A stretch of 64,000 nucleotides of DNA from Pelomonas sp051857475 (GTDB lineage: Bacteria; Pseudomonadota; Gammaproteobacteria; Burkholderiales; Burkholderiaceae_C), in assembly GCF_051857475.1 (NCBI RefSeq), contig NZ_JBPZGZ010000002.1:1054001-1118000 (forward strand). Direction: 5' to 3'. The notes beneath the pieces are model-generated. The model did no database searches. It was not told the DNA's origin and was given only the letters and a program-made list of their open reading frames with translations. The position numbers were made by a program, and so were the translations under genes. This document shows, one piece after another, positions 43,817-54,476 of the stretch (position 1 is its first letter; every line of letters starts with the position of its first letter).

Positions 43817-44310
43817 CACTCCTCCAGCAGGCTCCTGAGCATCCAGGCAGTCTGCTCGTGGACGGTCAGGCGCTGCGTCAGCAGATCGGCGCTGGGCTCG
43901 TCACCGGCCTTGTCGACGAGAGGGAAGAGGGCGCGCGCCGTGCGGGCGACGGCCTCGTGGCCCTGCATCAGCACCTCAACCATCTTCATGGCCTTGGGCG
44001 GCGTGGCTGGTGCGTCGGGCAGGCCGCTGAGCTTGGCGAACTGGGCATAGCTGCCGGGCGCCGGGAAGCCCAGGGAGCGGATGCGCTCGGCGACGGGGTC
44101 GACGGCGTTCCACAGCTCGGTGTACTGGGCCATGAACATCGCATGCAGGCTGTTGAACATCGGCCCCGTGACGTTCCAGTGGAAGTTGTGCGTCGTCAGA
44201 TAGAGGGTGTAGGTCTCGGCCAGCAGCTTGGACAGGCCGGCGGCGATGGCTGCGCGGTCCTTCTCGTTGATGCCGATGCTGATGGATGGGGCGGCGGATT
44301 TCTTGGCCAT
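43816..44310 (-). CDS. dps: Dps-family DNA-binding ferritin
   Basis: 164 residues. The Dps signature TTHNFHWNVTGPMFNSLHAMFMAQYTELWNAVDPVAERI supplies the inter-subunit ferroxidase ligands. It should oxidise iron with peroxide and protect DNA, forming a dodecamer. The N-terminus MAKKSAAPSIS has two lysines only, so DNA binding may be weak. It heads a two-gene operon with the DJ-1 protein. Other peroxide genes (katG, oxyR) lie within 6 kb. Confidence 0.95.
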   Translation of the reverse strand: MAKKSAAPSISIGINEKDRAAIAAGLSKLLAETYTLYLTTHNFHWNVTGPMFNSLHAMFMAQYTELWNAVDPVAERIRSLGFPAPGSYAQFAKLSGLPDAPATPPKAMKMVEVLMQGHEAVARTARALFPLVDKAGDEPSADLLTQRLTVHEQTAWMLRSLLEE

Positions 44311-44408
44311 GGGCGACTCCGTGAACGTGATGCGGCGAGCCTAACGGATTCAAGCGTTGCCGGTGTGTACAGGGGTGGATGGACGGCGCGCGGGGCCGTC
44401 GATAGAGT

Positions 44409-44451
44409 CGGCGCCAGGGTGAGGCAACGGCGCCGCAAGACCTGGCAGCCG
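44409..44451 (+). promoter_or_regulatory. structured leader upstream of the chemoreceptor gene
   Basis: CGGC-GCCAGG pairs with CCTGGC-A-GCCG, forming a ten-pair stem with one bulged A that closes a 22-base loop containing GGCAACGGCGCCGCAAGA. It ends 17 bases before the ATG. The loop recalls cyclic-di-GMP-I riboswitch sequence (GGCAA...GCAAG, then GGCAGCCGG). The second aptamer hairpin is missing, so this is only a structured-leader call. Confidence 0.35.
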
Positions 44452-44468
44452 GCAACTGGAGGGATCCC

Positions 44469-46286
44469 ATGCTTGCAAAGTTCAAGTCCCTGCGCGCGCA
44501 GCTCGTCACGCTCGCTGTGGGCGCCATGATGCTGGGCCTGCTGGCCCTGGCGGTCGCCAACTACCTGACGGCGCGCAGCCAGGTGCTGGGCGACCTGCAG
44601 AAGAACACCCTGGGCCTCGCCCAGGCCCAGGCCCAGGCGATCTCGGACTGGGCCGCGTCCAAGGCGGCCGTCGTGAAATCCACCATGCCGGTGGCCGCGG
44701 TGCCCGAGGGCGATGCGGTCAAGTTCCTCGTGCAGGCGCACGACTCCGGCGGCTTCGACAACAGCTACGTCGCCTTCGCCGACAAGCGCATCCTCTTCAA
44801 TGCGCCCCAGACCCTGCCCGAGGGCTATGACCCGACCGGCCGGCCCTGGTATCTGCTGGCCGCCGGCGCCAGCGGCGCGGTGCTGACCTCGCCCTACAAG
44901 GACGCCGCGACCCAGCGCATGGTGGTGACCTTCGCCGTCGCGGTGAAGGAGGGCGGCAAGGCGACGGCCGTGGCAGCGGGCGACGTCTTCCTCGACAACG
45001 TCGTCAACATCGTCAAGTCCATCCGGCCGACGCCGAGCAGCTTTGCCTTCCTGACCGACAAGGACGGCAATTTCATCGCCCACCCCGACCTCAAGCGCGG
45101 TGGCACGCCGGCCAAGGATGCAGTGGCCGGCCTGACGGCGGAGCGGCTGCACCAGCTGGCCGGCGGCGCCAAGCTGGAGTCCGCCGACATCGACGGCGTC
45201 AGCCATGAGCTGCTGGCCACCGAGGTCAAGGGCACCGACTGGGTGCTGGTCATCGCCTTGAACAAGTCCGAAGCCCTGGCCGGCCTGCGCGGCCTGGCGA
45301 TCAGCTCCCTGCTGGCGGCGGTGGTCGTGCTGGTGCTGGCGGGCCTGGCCATCGGTGGCCTGGTGGCTGCACGGCTGAAGCGGCTGGCGCAGCTGAACGA
45401 GGTCATGCAGGACATTGCCTCCGGCGACGGCGACCTGACGCGGCGCGTCAGCACGGCCGGCGAGGACGAGCTGGCCGAGATCGCCGGCAGCTTCAACACC
45501 TTCGTCGACAAGCTCAGCGGCGTGCTGCGCGAGATCCGCGACAGCAGCGAGTCGGTGCGCACGGCCTCGCAGGAGATCGCCGTCGGCAACCAGGACCTGT
45601 CGGCCCGCACCGAGCAGACCGCCAGCAGCCTGGAGCAGACCTCCAGTTCCACCGAGCAGCTGACCGACACGGTCAAGCTCAACGCGGAGCGTGCGCAACA
45701 GGCCAACCAGCTGGTGGTGGCGGCGTCGATGGTGGCGCAGCGCGGCGGCGACGTGGTGTCGCGAGTCGTGACGACCATGCAGGAGATCAGCAGCAGCTCC
45801 AGCCGCATCGCCGACATCATCGGCGTCATCGACGGCATCGCCTTCCAGACCAACATCCTGGCCCTGAATGCTGCGGTGGAAGCGGCGCGGGCCGGCGAGC
45901 AGGGCCGCGGCTTTGCCGTGGTGGCCTCGGAGGTGCGCTCGCTGGCGCAGCGCTCGGCCGATGCGGCCAAGGAGATCAAGACGCTGATCTCGGCGTCGGT
46001 GGAGCGTGTGGAGAGTGGTTCGCGCCTGGTGGCCGACGCCGGCGCGACGATGACCGAGATCGTCACCTCGGTCGGTCAGGTCACCGGCATCATGCAGGAG
46101 ATCGCCGCCGCCAGCAGCGAGCAGAGCGGCAGCATCAGCGAGGTCAGCACGGCCGTCGGCCATCTGGACTCGCTGACGCAGCAGAACGCCGCCCTCGTCG
46201 AGGAATCTGCGGCCGCCGCGGAGGCGCTCAAGCAGCAGGCCGAGCGCCTCGCGGCAGCGGTGAGTGCGTTCCGGCTGGCGGGCTGA
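44469..46286 (+). CDS. methyl-accepting chemotaxis protein with dCache sensor
   Basis: 605 residues. One N-terminal membrane helix (about 9-32) and a second near 275-300 enclose a periplasmic double-Cache sensor (GYDPTGRPWYLLAAG...VLTSPYKDAATQRMVVTFAVAV). A HAMP domain follows, then the signalling domain with hairpin tip IADIIGVIDGIAFQTNILALNAAVEAARAGEQGRGFAVVA. No C-terminal CheR/CheB pentapeptide is present; the end is AFRLAG. Cache domains of this type often bind amino acids or organic acids. Confidence 0.95.
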   Translation: MLAKFKSLRAQLVTLAVGAMMLGLLALAVANYLTARSQVLGDLQKNTLGLAQAQAQAISDWAASKAAVVKSTMPVAAVPEGDAVKFLVQAHDSGGFDNSYVAFADKRILFNAPQTLPEGYDPTGRPWYLLAAGASGAVLTSPYKDAATQRMVVTFAVAVKEGGKATAVAAGDVFLDNVVNIVKSIRPTPSSFAFLTDKDGNFIAHPDLKRGGTPAKDAVAGLTAERLHQLAGGAKLESADIDGVSHELLATEVKGTDWVLVIALNKSEALAGLRGLAISSLLAAVVVLVLAGLAIGGLVAARLKRLAQLNEVMQDIASGDGDLTRRVSTAGEDELAEIAGSFNTFVDKLSGVLREIRDSSESVRTASQEIAVGNQDLSARTEQTASSLEQTSSSTEQLTDTVKLNAERAQQANQLVVAASMVAQRGGDVVSRVVTTMQEISSSSSRIADIIGVIDGIAFQTNILALNAAVEAARAGEQGRGFAVVASEVRSLAQRSADAAKEIKTLISASVERVESGSRLVADAGATMTEIVTSVGQVTGIMQEIAAASSEQSGSISEVSTAVGHLDSLTQQNAALVEESAAAAEALKQQAERLAAAVSAFRLAG

Positions 46287-46299
46287 GACCCGGAGGGCC

Positions 46300-46404
46300 T
46301 CAGTGGCCCAGCCAGCGGCCGATCAAGGCCAGAGCGACGAGGCTGCCGCTGGCAAAGACAAACCAGCCGAAGCCGCGCTGAGCGGTGCGTGCGACTTGCT
46401 TCAT
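46300..46404 (-). CDS. 34-residue membrane protein downstream of katG
   Basis: The frame encodes MKQVARTAQRGFGWFVFASG then SLVALALIGRWLGH. It has a basic N-terminus and one membrane helix (about residues 12-29). A strong AGGAGAACGACAAG ribosome site precedes the ATG, which lies 14 bases after the katG stop, so it is almost certainly in the katG message. It is too short for routine gene calling. Function unknown; it may respond to peroxide stress with katG. Confidence 0.7.
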   Translation of the reverse strand: MKQVARTAQRGFGWFVFASGSLVALALIGRWLGH

Positions 46405-46418
46405 CTTGTCGTTCTCCT

Positions 46419-48584
<2,166 letters not shown>

Positions 48585-48647
48585 GTCAGCTCCTTTGGGG
48601 GTCAGGGAAGGAGAAGCTTAGTGACGGCTATTCGGTCCGTGGGTTGA

Positions 48648-48668
48648 ATAGACCTAAGCTACCGATAG
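48648..48668. promoter_or_regulatory. possible OxyR half-operator upstream of katG
   Basis: ATAG-N7-CTAC at 48648-48662 fits half of the OxyR pattern ATAG-N7-CTAT with one change, and another ATAG follows at 48665. The remaining two blocks of the full operator are not in register. Position 60-85 bases before the katG ATG is suitable. Weak on its own. Confidence 0.3.
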
Positions 48669-48686
48669 CCAAAATTGAGTGGCGCT

Positions 48687-49409
48687 CTACACACCCAGGC
48701 GCGTCAACTCGCTCTCCACCTGCGCCAGCCACACGCGCAGGCGCTGGCGCTCCAGCAGGCCCAGCTTGGCGCCTTCGCTGCTGGTGGCGTTGCGGGCCGA
48801 CCAGAAGCTCGCGTCGGCTGCGTCGATCTTGCGCAGCACGGCGTCCTGCAGATGCTTGAGCGGCATGGTGCGGGCGCCCAGCGCCAGCGCGCGCTCGAGT
48901 TGGCCGGAGCGCTCCAACTGCGAGAAGTCGTCGCCGCGCAACTGGTTCAGCACCAGCACATAGCGCAGGCGGTCGCCGAAGCGGTCGAGCAGGCGGGCCA
49001 GCAGGTCCACCGAATCGCGTCCGGCGTCCATCACATGCCAGTACTGCACGGCCACGCCGGACTCGGCGGCCAGGTCCAGCACGCCGGATTCATCCATCCA
49101 GCGCGCCAGCGGCGCATGCGTCTGCGCGGCCAGGTCCACCAGCACGCGCCGGCCCGGCTCGGCCAGGGCGCTCTCGACGATGGCGTCCAGCGCCTCGAAG
49201 CTGTCGACCAGCGCGGCCGAGGCGTAGTCGGCATAGAAGCGCAGCAGCGCGCCGTGCGAGCGGTCGGTGTCAAAGCCCGTGAACGGGATGCCCTTGTCGA
49301 TGAAGTACTGCGCCAGCAGGCGCGACAGCAGCGACTTGCCCACGCCGCCTTTTTCACCGCCGACGAAGTGGATGGCACCGGCCGTGGTGTCGACAGGAGG
49401 GTGGCTCAT
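48687..49409 (-). CDS. ParA/MinD-like ATPase
   Basis: 240 residues. The deviant Walker A GGEKGGVGKS (17-26) has the signature lysine Lys20. FTGFDTDRSHGALL and VLVDLAAQTHAPLARWMDESG supply the other loops. It has no partner ParB next to it, so it is an orphan that may position a complex or act as a regulator. It sits between oxyR and katG on the same strand, 79 bases after oxyR and 102 before katG. Confidence 0.85.
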   Translation of the reverse strand: MSHPPVDTTAGAIHFVGGEKGGVGKSLLSRLLAQYFIDKGIPFTGFDTDRSHGALLRFYADYASAALVDSFEALDAIVESALAEPGRRVLVDLAAQTHAPLARWMDESGVLDLAAESGVAVQYWHVMDAGRDSVDLLARLLDRFGDRLRYVLVLNQLRGDDFSQLERSGQLERALALGARTMPLKHLQDAVLRKIDAADASFWSARNATSSEGAKLGLLERQRLRVWLAQVESELTRLGV

Positions 49410-49488
49410 GGCGGGAGGCGCGCGGGGGCGCGAGGGTGAGGACCCGTGCAGTAGAACATTGTGCGGCGCAGCATTGCCACCGCAGCGC

Positions 49489-50412
49489 TTACTGGGACAG
49501 CCGGGCTACGCCTTCGAGCTGGCAGGCGTAGATGGCGTTGCGCAGGGCCGCGATGGCTTCGTAGCGCGTGAAGCTGCGCCGCCAGGCCAGCACGACGCGA
49601 CGCGTCGGGATGGGATCGCTGAAGGGCACGAAGCGCAGATGCGGCGTCGGGTCGCGCGGCACCGACAGCTGGGGGACGACGGTCACGCCCATGCCCGAGG
49701 CCACCATGTGCTTGATGGTTTCCAGTGACGAGCCCTCGAAGCTGCGGCGTATGCCCTCGGCGTCGCTGCTGAAGCGGGCGAACTCGGGGCAGACCTCCAG
49801 CACATGGTCGCGGAAGCAGTGGCCGGTGCCCAGCAGCAGCATGGTCTCGCGCTTGAGCTCCTCGGCCGAGATGGTCTCGCGCGTGGCCAGCGGGTGCACG
49901 GCCGGCAGGGCGACGACGAAGGGCTCGTCGTAGAGCTGAGCCGTGGCCAGGCCCGCCTCGGGAAAGGGCTCGGCCATGATGGCGCAGTCCAGTTCGCCGG
50001 TGCGCAGCATGTCCAGCAGCTTGACCGTGAAGTTCTCCTGCAGCATCAGCGGCATCTGCGGGTACTGCTCGATGGTGTGCTTGACCAGCTCGGGCAGCAG
50101 ATAGGGGCCGATGGTGTAGATGATCCCGAGGCGCAGGGCGCCGGCCAGCGGGTCCTTGCCGCGCTTGGCGATCTCCTTGATGGCGCCGGCCTGGTCCAGC
50201 ACCGACTGGGCCTGTCGCACGATCTCCTCGCCCAGCAGCGTCACCGACACCTCGCTGCCGCCCCGCTCGAAGATCTTCAGGTCGAGTTCTTCCTCCAGCT
50301 TCTTGATGGCGACCGACAGCGTCGGCTGCGACACGAAGCAGGCCTCCGCCGCGCGGCCGAAATGACGCTCGCGGGCAACCGCGACGATGTAGCGCAACTC
50401 TGTGAGGGTCAT
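49489..50412 (-). CDS. oxyR: hydrogen-peroxide-sensing LysR regulator OxyR
   Basis: 307 residues. LysR winged helix at the N-terminus (MTLTELRYIVAVARERHFGRAAEACFVSQPTLS). The redox pair is intact: Cys199 and Cys208 in GTGHCFRDHVLEVC, with the same spacing and numbering as E. coli OxyR. It should activate katG, dps and similar genes when oxidised. It is divergent from panB and precedes the ParA-like gene and katG on the minus strand. Confidence 0.93.
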   Translation of the reverse strand: MTLTELRYIVAVARERHFGRAAEACFVSQPTLSVAIKKLEEELDLKIFERGGSEVSVTLLGEEIVRQAQSVLDQAGAIKEIAKRGKDPLAGALRLGIIYTIGPYLLPELVKHTIEQYPQMPLMLQENFTVKLLDMLRTGELDCAIMAEPFPEAGLATAQLYDEPFVVALPAVHPLATRETISAEELKRETMLLLGTGHCFRDHVLEVCPEFARFSSDAEGIRRSFEGSSLETIKHMVASGMGVTVVPQLSVPRDPTPHLRFVPFSDPIPTRRVVLAWRRSFTRYEAIAALRNAIYACQLEGVARLSQ

Positions 50413-50477
50413 AGGCCCGAACGCTACACTGCGGCCGCCTCGGGGGGTGCCCCAGGGTTTTCCAGGAGACGCCAGCC

Positions 50478-51284
50478 ATGACAGACCGCAAGCCCATGAC
50501 CCTGCCGCGCCTGGCGCAGATGCACGCCAGCGGCGAGAAGATCGCCATGCTGACCTGCTATGACGCGGCCTTTGCCAGCCTGCTGGACGAAGCCGGCGTG
50601 GACATCCTGCTGATTGGGGACTCCCTCGGCAATGTGCTGCAGGGCCGCGGCTCCACGGCCCCGGTCAGCCTGGAGGACATGGTCTATCACACCTTCTGCG
50701 TGTCGCGCGGCCACAAATGGGCCTGGATCATTGCCGACCTGCCCTTCGACAGCTATCACGTCAGCAAGGAAGAGGCCTGGAAGAGCGCCGCGGCCCTGGT
50801 CAAGGCCGGCGCCCACATGGTCAAGCTCGAAGGCGGCGGCTGGACGGCCGAGACCGTGCGCTTCCTGAGCGAGCGCGGCATCCCGGTCTGCGTGCACCTG
50901 GGATTCACGCCGCAGACGGTCAACGCCCTGGGTGGTTTCAAGGTGCAGGGCCGCGACGAGGAAAGCGCCGCCCGCATGAAGCGCGAGTCCTGGGAGGCCG
51001 TCGAGGCCGGCGCCGCCATGCTGCTCTACGAGATGGTGCCGGCAGCGCTGGCTGCCGAGATCACGGCCGAGTCGCCCGTGCCCGTCATCGGCATCGGCGC
51101 CGGCGTGGGCACCTCGGGCCAGGTGCTGGTGCTGCACGACATGCTCAACATCACGCCCGGCCGCAAGCCGCGCTTCGTCAAGGACTTCATGACCGGCAAG
51201 GACTCGGTGCTGGCCGCGGTGAAGGGCTATGTCGAAGAAGTGAAGGCCAAGACCTTCCCGGTGAACGAAGTGCACGGGTTCTGA
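50478..51284 (+). CDS. panB: 3-methyl-2-oxobutanoate hydroxymethyltransferase
   Basis: 268 residues. First step of pantothenate synthesis: adds a hydroxymethyl group from methylene-tetrahydrofolate to alpha-ketoisovalerate. Landmarks are MLTCYDAAFASLLDEAGVDILLIGDSLGNVLQG, the metal site GDS and LEGG, and HLGFTPQTVNALGGFKVQG. TCCAGGAGACGCCAGCC precedes the ATG. PanC follows on the same strand, but 164 bases away with a structured repeat between. Confidence 0.97.
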   Translation: MTDRKPMTLPRLAQMHASGEKIAMLTCYDAAFASLLDEAGVDILLIGDSLGNVLQGRGSTAPVSLEDMVYHTFCVSRGHKWAWIIADLPFDSYHVSKEEAWKSAAALVKAGAHMVKLEGGGWTAETVRFLSERGIPVCVHLGFTPQTVNALGGFKVQGRDEESAARMKRESWEAVEAGAAMLLYEMVPAALAAEITAESPVPVIGIGAGVGTSGQVLVLHDMLNITPGRKPRFVKDFMTGKDSVLAAVKGYVEEVKAKTFPVNEVHGF

Positions 51285-51294
51285 AATGAAACTG

Positions 51295-51430
51295 CCCCTC
51301 GCCCAATCTCGCCACGCTGAACGCGGGCGAGCCTGGTCGGTCCCCCGAGGGGACGGCGATGCTCGCGGCATCGAGCCGCAAGCACATCGCCAGCGCGGGC
51401 CGGCTCGGGAGCGGCCCAGCGCTCGGCCCG
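51295..51430 (+). repeat. structured intergenic repeat, family B, copy 2
   Basis: Lies between panB and panC. The outer CCCCTCG...CGAGGGG stem is kept. The first inner hairpin is longer and different (CTCGCC-acgctgaacgcg-GGCGAG, where copies 1 and 3 have CCAAGG...CCTTGG). The second is GCTCGCGGC...GCCGCAAGC with one mismatch. The tail GGAGCGGCCCAGCGCTCGG has one change from copy 1. It ends 18 bases before the panC start. Confidence 0.85.
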
Positions 51431-51448
51431 CAATACCGGAAAACTGAT

Positions 51449-52285
51449 ATGCAAGTGATCCACACCATCCCCGAACTGCGCGAAGCCCTGGCCCTCCACC
51501 GCCAGCGCGGCTTCGTGCCCACCATGGGCAATCTGCATGAGGGTCATCTGCAGCTGGTGCGTCAGGCGCGTGAGCTGGTCGGCCCGGCCGGCGCCGTGGT
51601 GTCCAGCATCTTCGTGAACCGGCTGCAGTTCGCGCCCCACGAAGACTTCGACACCTATCCGCGCACGCTGGAGCGCGACTGCCAGCTGCTGGAAGGCGCG
51701 GGCTGCGACATCGTCTTCGCGCCCAGCGAGAAGGAGCTCTACCCCGAGCCCCAGGGCTACAAGGTCAGCCCGCCGACCGAGCTGGCCGACGTCCTCGAAG
51801 GCCATTTCCGCCCCGGCTTCTTCACGGGCGTCTGCACCGTCGTGCACAAGCTCTTCAACATCGTGCAGCCGACGCTGGCCGTGTTCGGCAAGAAGGACTA
51901 CCAGCAGCTGATGGTGCTGCGCCGCATGACGGCGCAGATGGCACTGCCCATAGCGATCCACGGCGGTGAGACGCGCCGCAGCGCCGAGGGCCTGGCGCTT
52001 TCGTCGCGCAACGGCTATCTGAGCGAAGCCGAGAAGGTGGAGGCGCTGCGCCTGTCGCGCACGCTGAAGGCACTCATCGCCCGCTGGCAGGCCGGCGAGC
52101 GCGACTTGGCGGCCATCGAGGCCGATGCCATGCAAGCGATGCGTGATGCCGGCTGGGCGCCGGACTATCTGACGCTGCGTCGCCAGCACGACCTCGGGGC
52201 CGCCGTCGAAGGCCAGCCCCTGGTCGCTCTGGGCGCCGCGCGGCTCGGGACCACGCGGCTGATCGACAACCTCGAGGTCAGTTGA
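51449..52285 (+). CDS. panC: pantoate-beta-alanine ligase
   Basis: 278 residues. Condenses pantoate with beta-alanine using ATP. The HIGH-like motif GNLHEGH follows FVPTMG, then FVNRLQFAPHEDFDTYPRT, VFGKKDYQQLMVLRRM and SSRNGYLS. In this enzyme the usual FVNPxQF reads FVNRLQF. The start at 51449 is preceded by CCGGAAAACTGAT. An open frame from 51359 would translate the repeat and is not used. It overlaps the convergent FKBP gene by eight bases. Confidence 0.96.
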   Translation: MQVIHTIPELREALALHRQRGFVPTMGNLHEGHLQLVRQARELVGPAGAVVSSIFVNRLQFAPHEDFDTYPRTLERDCQLLEGAGCDIVFAPSEKELYPEPQGYKVSPPTELADVLEGHFRPGFFTGVCTVVHKLFNIVQPTLAVFGKKDYQQLMVLRRMTAQMALPIAIHGGETRRSAEGLALSSRNGYLSEAEKVEALRLSRTLKALIARWQAGERDLAAIEADAMQAMRDAGWAPDYLTLRRQHDLGAAVEGQPLVALGAARLGTTRLIDNLEVS

Positions 52286-52745
52286 CCGCGGTCAGCTCGA
52301 CGTCGAAGACCAAGGCGGCGTTCGGCGGCACCGCGCCTCCCGCACCCGCGCTGCCATAGGCCATCGCGGCCGGGATGGTGATGGTGCGCTTGCCACCGAC
52401 CTTCATGCCCGCGATGCCCTGGTCGAAGCCCGGGATCACCGCGCCGGTGCCGAGCGTGAAGGTGAATGGCGACTTGCCGACCGAGGTGTCGAACTGCGTG
52501 CCCTTGCTGTCGGCCGTTGCGCGCACGTCGAAGAGATAGCCGGTGTAGTTCACCGACACGGTCTTGGTCGCGTCGGCTTGCGCGCCGCTGCCCACTGCGG
52601 TGTCCGTGACCTTCAGCGCGGTCACGGTATTCCAGCCCATGGCGTTGGCGTTGGCGCCGTTGTCACCGCGGCTGCACGCCGCGAGACCGAGGCTGGCGCT
52701 CAGGGCGAGCAGGAGGGCGGAGCGGCGCAAAAGCAGCAGGGGCAT
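52278..52745 (-). CDS. FKBP-type peptidyl-prolyl isomerase lipoprotein
   Basis: 155 residues. The lipobox LAAC has Cys24. A single FKBP domain (about 48-155) carries VSVNYTGYLFDV, GTQFDTSVG, VIPGFDQGIAGMKVGGKRTITIPAAMAYG and PPNAALVFDVELTAV. It assists folding in the periplasm or at the outer membrane. It is 14 bases after, and closely similar to, the two-domain protein encoded at 52760, so the two arose by duplication. I used the ATG at 52745 with GAGG six bases upstream instead of an in-frame TTG. Confidence 0.92.
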   Translation of the reverse strand: MPLLLLRRSALLLALSASLGLAACSRGDNGANANAMGWNTVTALKVTDTAVGSGAQADATKTVSVNYTGYLFDVRATADSKGTQFDTSVGKSPFTFTLGTGAVIPGFDQGIAGMKVGGKRTITIPAAMAYGSAGAGGAVPPNAALVFDVELTAVN

Positions 52746-52759
52746 CGACAACCTCGTGA

Positions 52760-53605
52760 TCAGTTGATGGCGGTCAGCTCGATGTCGAAGACCAGGGCGG
52801 CGCCGCCGGGGATGCTGCCCTGGCCCAGGTTGCCATAGGCCAGGCTGGCCGGGATGGTGATGGTGCGCTTGCCGCCGACACGCATGCCCTGGATGCCCTG
52901 GTCAAAGCCGGTGATGACGCTGCCTGCGGTGCCGCCAGTGCCGAGCTTGACCTGCAGGCCCGTCTTGCCGACGTTGCTGTCGAACTGGGTGCCCTTGGTG
53001 TTGGCAACGCGCTTGTCGTAGATGTAGCCGGTGTAGGTCACGGTCGCGGTCTTGCCCGCGTCAGCCGAGGCGCCGGCACCCATGAGGGTGTCCTGCTTTG
53101 CCAGTGCGGTGACGGTCGTCCAGCTGTTCGGGTCCACGGCGACCAGTTCGATGTCGAAGACCAGCGCGGCATTGGGCGGCACAGCCGTGCCAGAGCCGGT
53201 GCTGCCGTAAGCCATGGCGGCGGGCACGGTCACGGTGCGCTTTCCGCCCACCTTCATGCCCTGCGTGCCCTGATCAAAACCAGAGATGACGGCGTTGGCG
53301 CCGATGACGAAGGGATAAGGCGTGCCACCGACGTTGGTGTCGATCTTGGTGCCCTTGGTGTCGGCGACACGCACGTCATACACATAGCCGGTATAGGTCA
53401 CCTGCACGGGTTTGCCGGTGTCGGCCGAGGCGCCGGTGCCGACGGTGTTGTCCGTCGTCTTCAACGTGGTCACTGCAGCCCAGCCGTTCGGGTCGCTGTT
53501 GGCGGGCGTGCCGGAGCTGCCGCCACCACCGCCACAGGCGGTGAGACCAAGGCTGGCGCTCAGGGCGAGCAGAAGGGCGAGGCGGCGGGTGCGAAGCAGG
53601 GACAT
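52760..53605 (-). CDS. two-domain FKBP-type isomerase lipoprotein
   Basis: 281 residues. The lipobox LTAC has Cys24, followed by a glycine run. Two FKBP domains (about 48-165 and 170-281) are each introduced by W-(A/T)-(A/T)-VT-(T/A)-L and contain GFDQGxQGMxVGGKRTxTxPAxxAYG. The joining DPNSWTTV repeats the start of the first domain (DPNGWAAV), which shows internal duplication. The third related copy is the next gene. Periplasmic or outer-membrane chaperone. Confidence 0.9.
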   Translation of the reverse strand: MSLLRTRRLALLLALSASLGLTACGGGGGSSGTPANSDPNGWAAVTTLKTTDNTVGTGASADTGKPVQVTYTGYVYDVRVADTKGTKIDTNVGGTPYPFVIGANAVISGFDQGTQGMKVGGKRTVTVPAAMAYGSTGSGTAVPPNAALVFDIELVAVDPNSWTTVTALAKQDTLMGAGASADAGKTATVTYTGYIYDKRVANTKGTQFDSNVGKTGLQVKLGTGGTAGSVITGFDQGIQGMRVGGKRTITIPASLAYGNLGQGSIPGGAALVFDIELTAIN

Positions 53606-53752
53606 GGGGAATACGACCAAAGGGTGGAACAAAGCGCCGCTCGTGGCGGCGGCGCGGACTATAGCCAGCACAGGTAAAGGCTTGTAAGCAGAGTCAACAT
53701 GACGCGAAGCCTGGCGTTGATCCCATCGAATAGACCGTCACCGGAGAAGTCC

Positions 53753-54466
53753 ATGCGCCTGCCCACCCGATTCTTGAGCCTCGTCCTTGCCCTGGGCACG
53801 GCAGCCGCGCTGAGCGCCTGCGGTGGCGGCGTCGAGATCGATGTCGGCGGGGGTGGTGGAGGTGGGGGCGGCGGCGGTGGCACGCAGTACCCGCGCCCCA
53901 ATCCCAACCCCAATCCGCCCACGCTGTCCTGCAGCGCGGCGGGCCTGGCCGCGTCGGCCGCGAGCAAATGGGGCACGGTCTGCATGCTGACCAGCAGCGG
54001 CGAGATCGTCGTTGAGCTCTACGACACCTACTCGCCGCAGACGGTCGCCAACTTCTACAAATACGTGTCCGCGGGCTTCTACACGAACACGCTGATCCAC
54101 CGCGTCGACCGCGACTTCGTCATCCAGGGCGGTGGCTACACCAGCGGCATGTTCACCAAGACGCCGCTGTACGCACCCATCAAGCTGGAGAGCAACAACG
54201 GGCTGTCCAATCTGCGCGGCACCATCGCCATGGCCCGCCGCAGCGATGCCGATTCGGCGACCAGCCAGTTCTTCTTCAACGTCAACGACAACACCAGCCT
54301 GGACTACCAGAGCCCGGCCAACCCGGGCTATGCCGTGTTCGGCCGCATCATCTCCGGGCTGAACACCATGGATGCCATCAATGTCGTGCCGACCTACACC
54401 TACAGCCCGACCGACATCCAGCCGCGCACCGAGGTGCTGGTGTATTGGGCACAGAGGCTGAAATAA
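53753..54466 (+). CDS. cyclophilin-type peptidyl-prolyl isomerase lipoprotein
   Basis: 237 residues from the ATG at 53753, which has GGAGAAGTCC before it; the upstream ATG at 53699 adds 18 residues and lacks a signal. The lipobox LSAC with Cys23 is followed by a run of about 12 glycines and a Pro-Asn linker. The cyclophilin domain has FYTNTLIHRVDRDFVIQGGG, RGTIAMARRSDADSATSQFFFNVNDN and YAVFGRII. It sits divergently beside two FKBP lipoproteins. Confidence 0.92.
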   Translation: MRLPTRFLSLVLALGTAAALSACGGGVEIDVGGGGGGGGGGGGTQYPRPNPNPNPPTLSCSAAGLAASAASKWGTVCMLTSSGEIVVELYDTYSPQTVANFYKYVSAGFYTNTLIHRVDRDFVIQGGGYTSGMFTKTPLYAPIKLESNNGLSNLRGTIAMARRSDADSATSQFFFNVNDNTSLDYQSPANPGYAVFGRIISGLNTMDAINVVPTYTYSPTDIQPRTEVLVYWAQRLK

Positions 54467-54476
54467 CGGAAGTGAG

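Noticed and set aside
51359..51448. Upstream extension of panC by 30 residues
   Set aside because: The extension translates the family B repeat; the ATG at 51449 begins the conserved PanC sequence.
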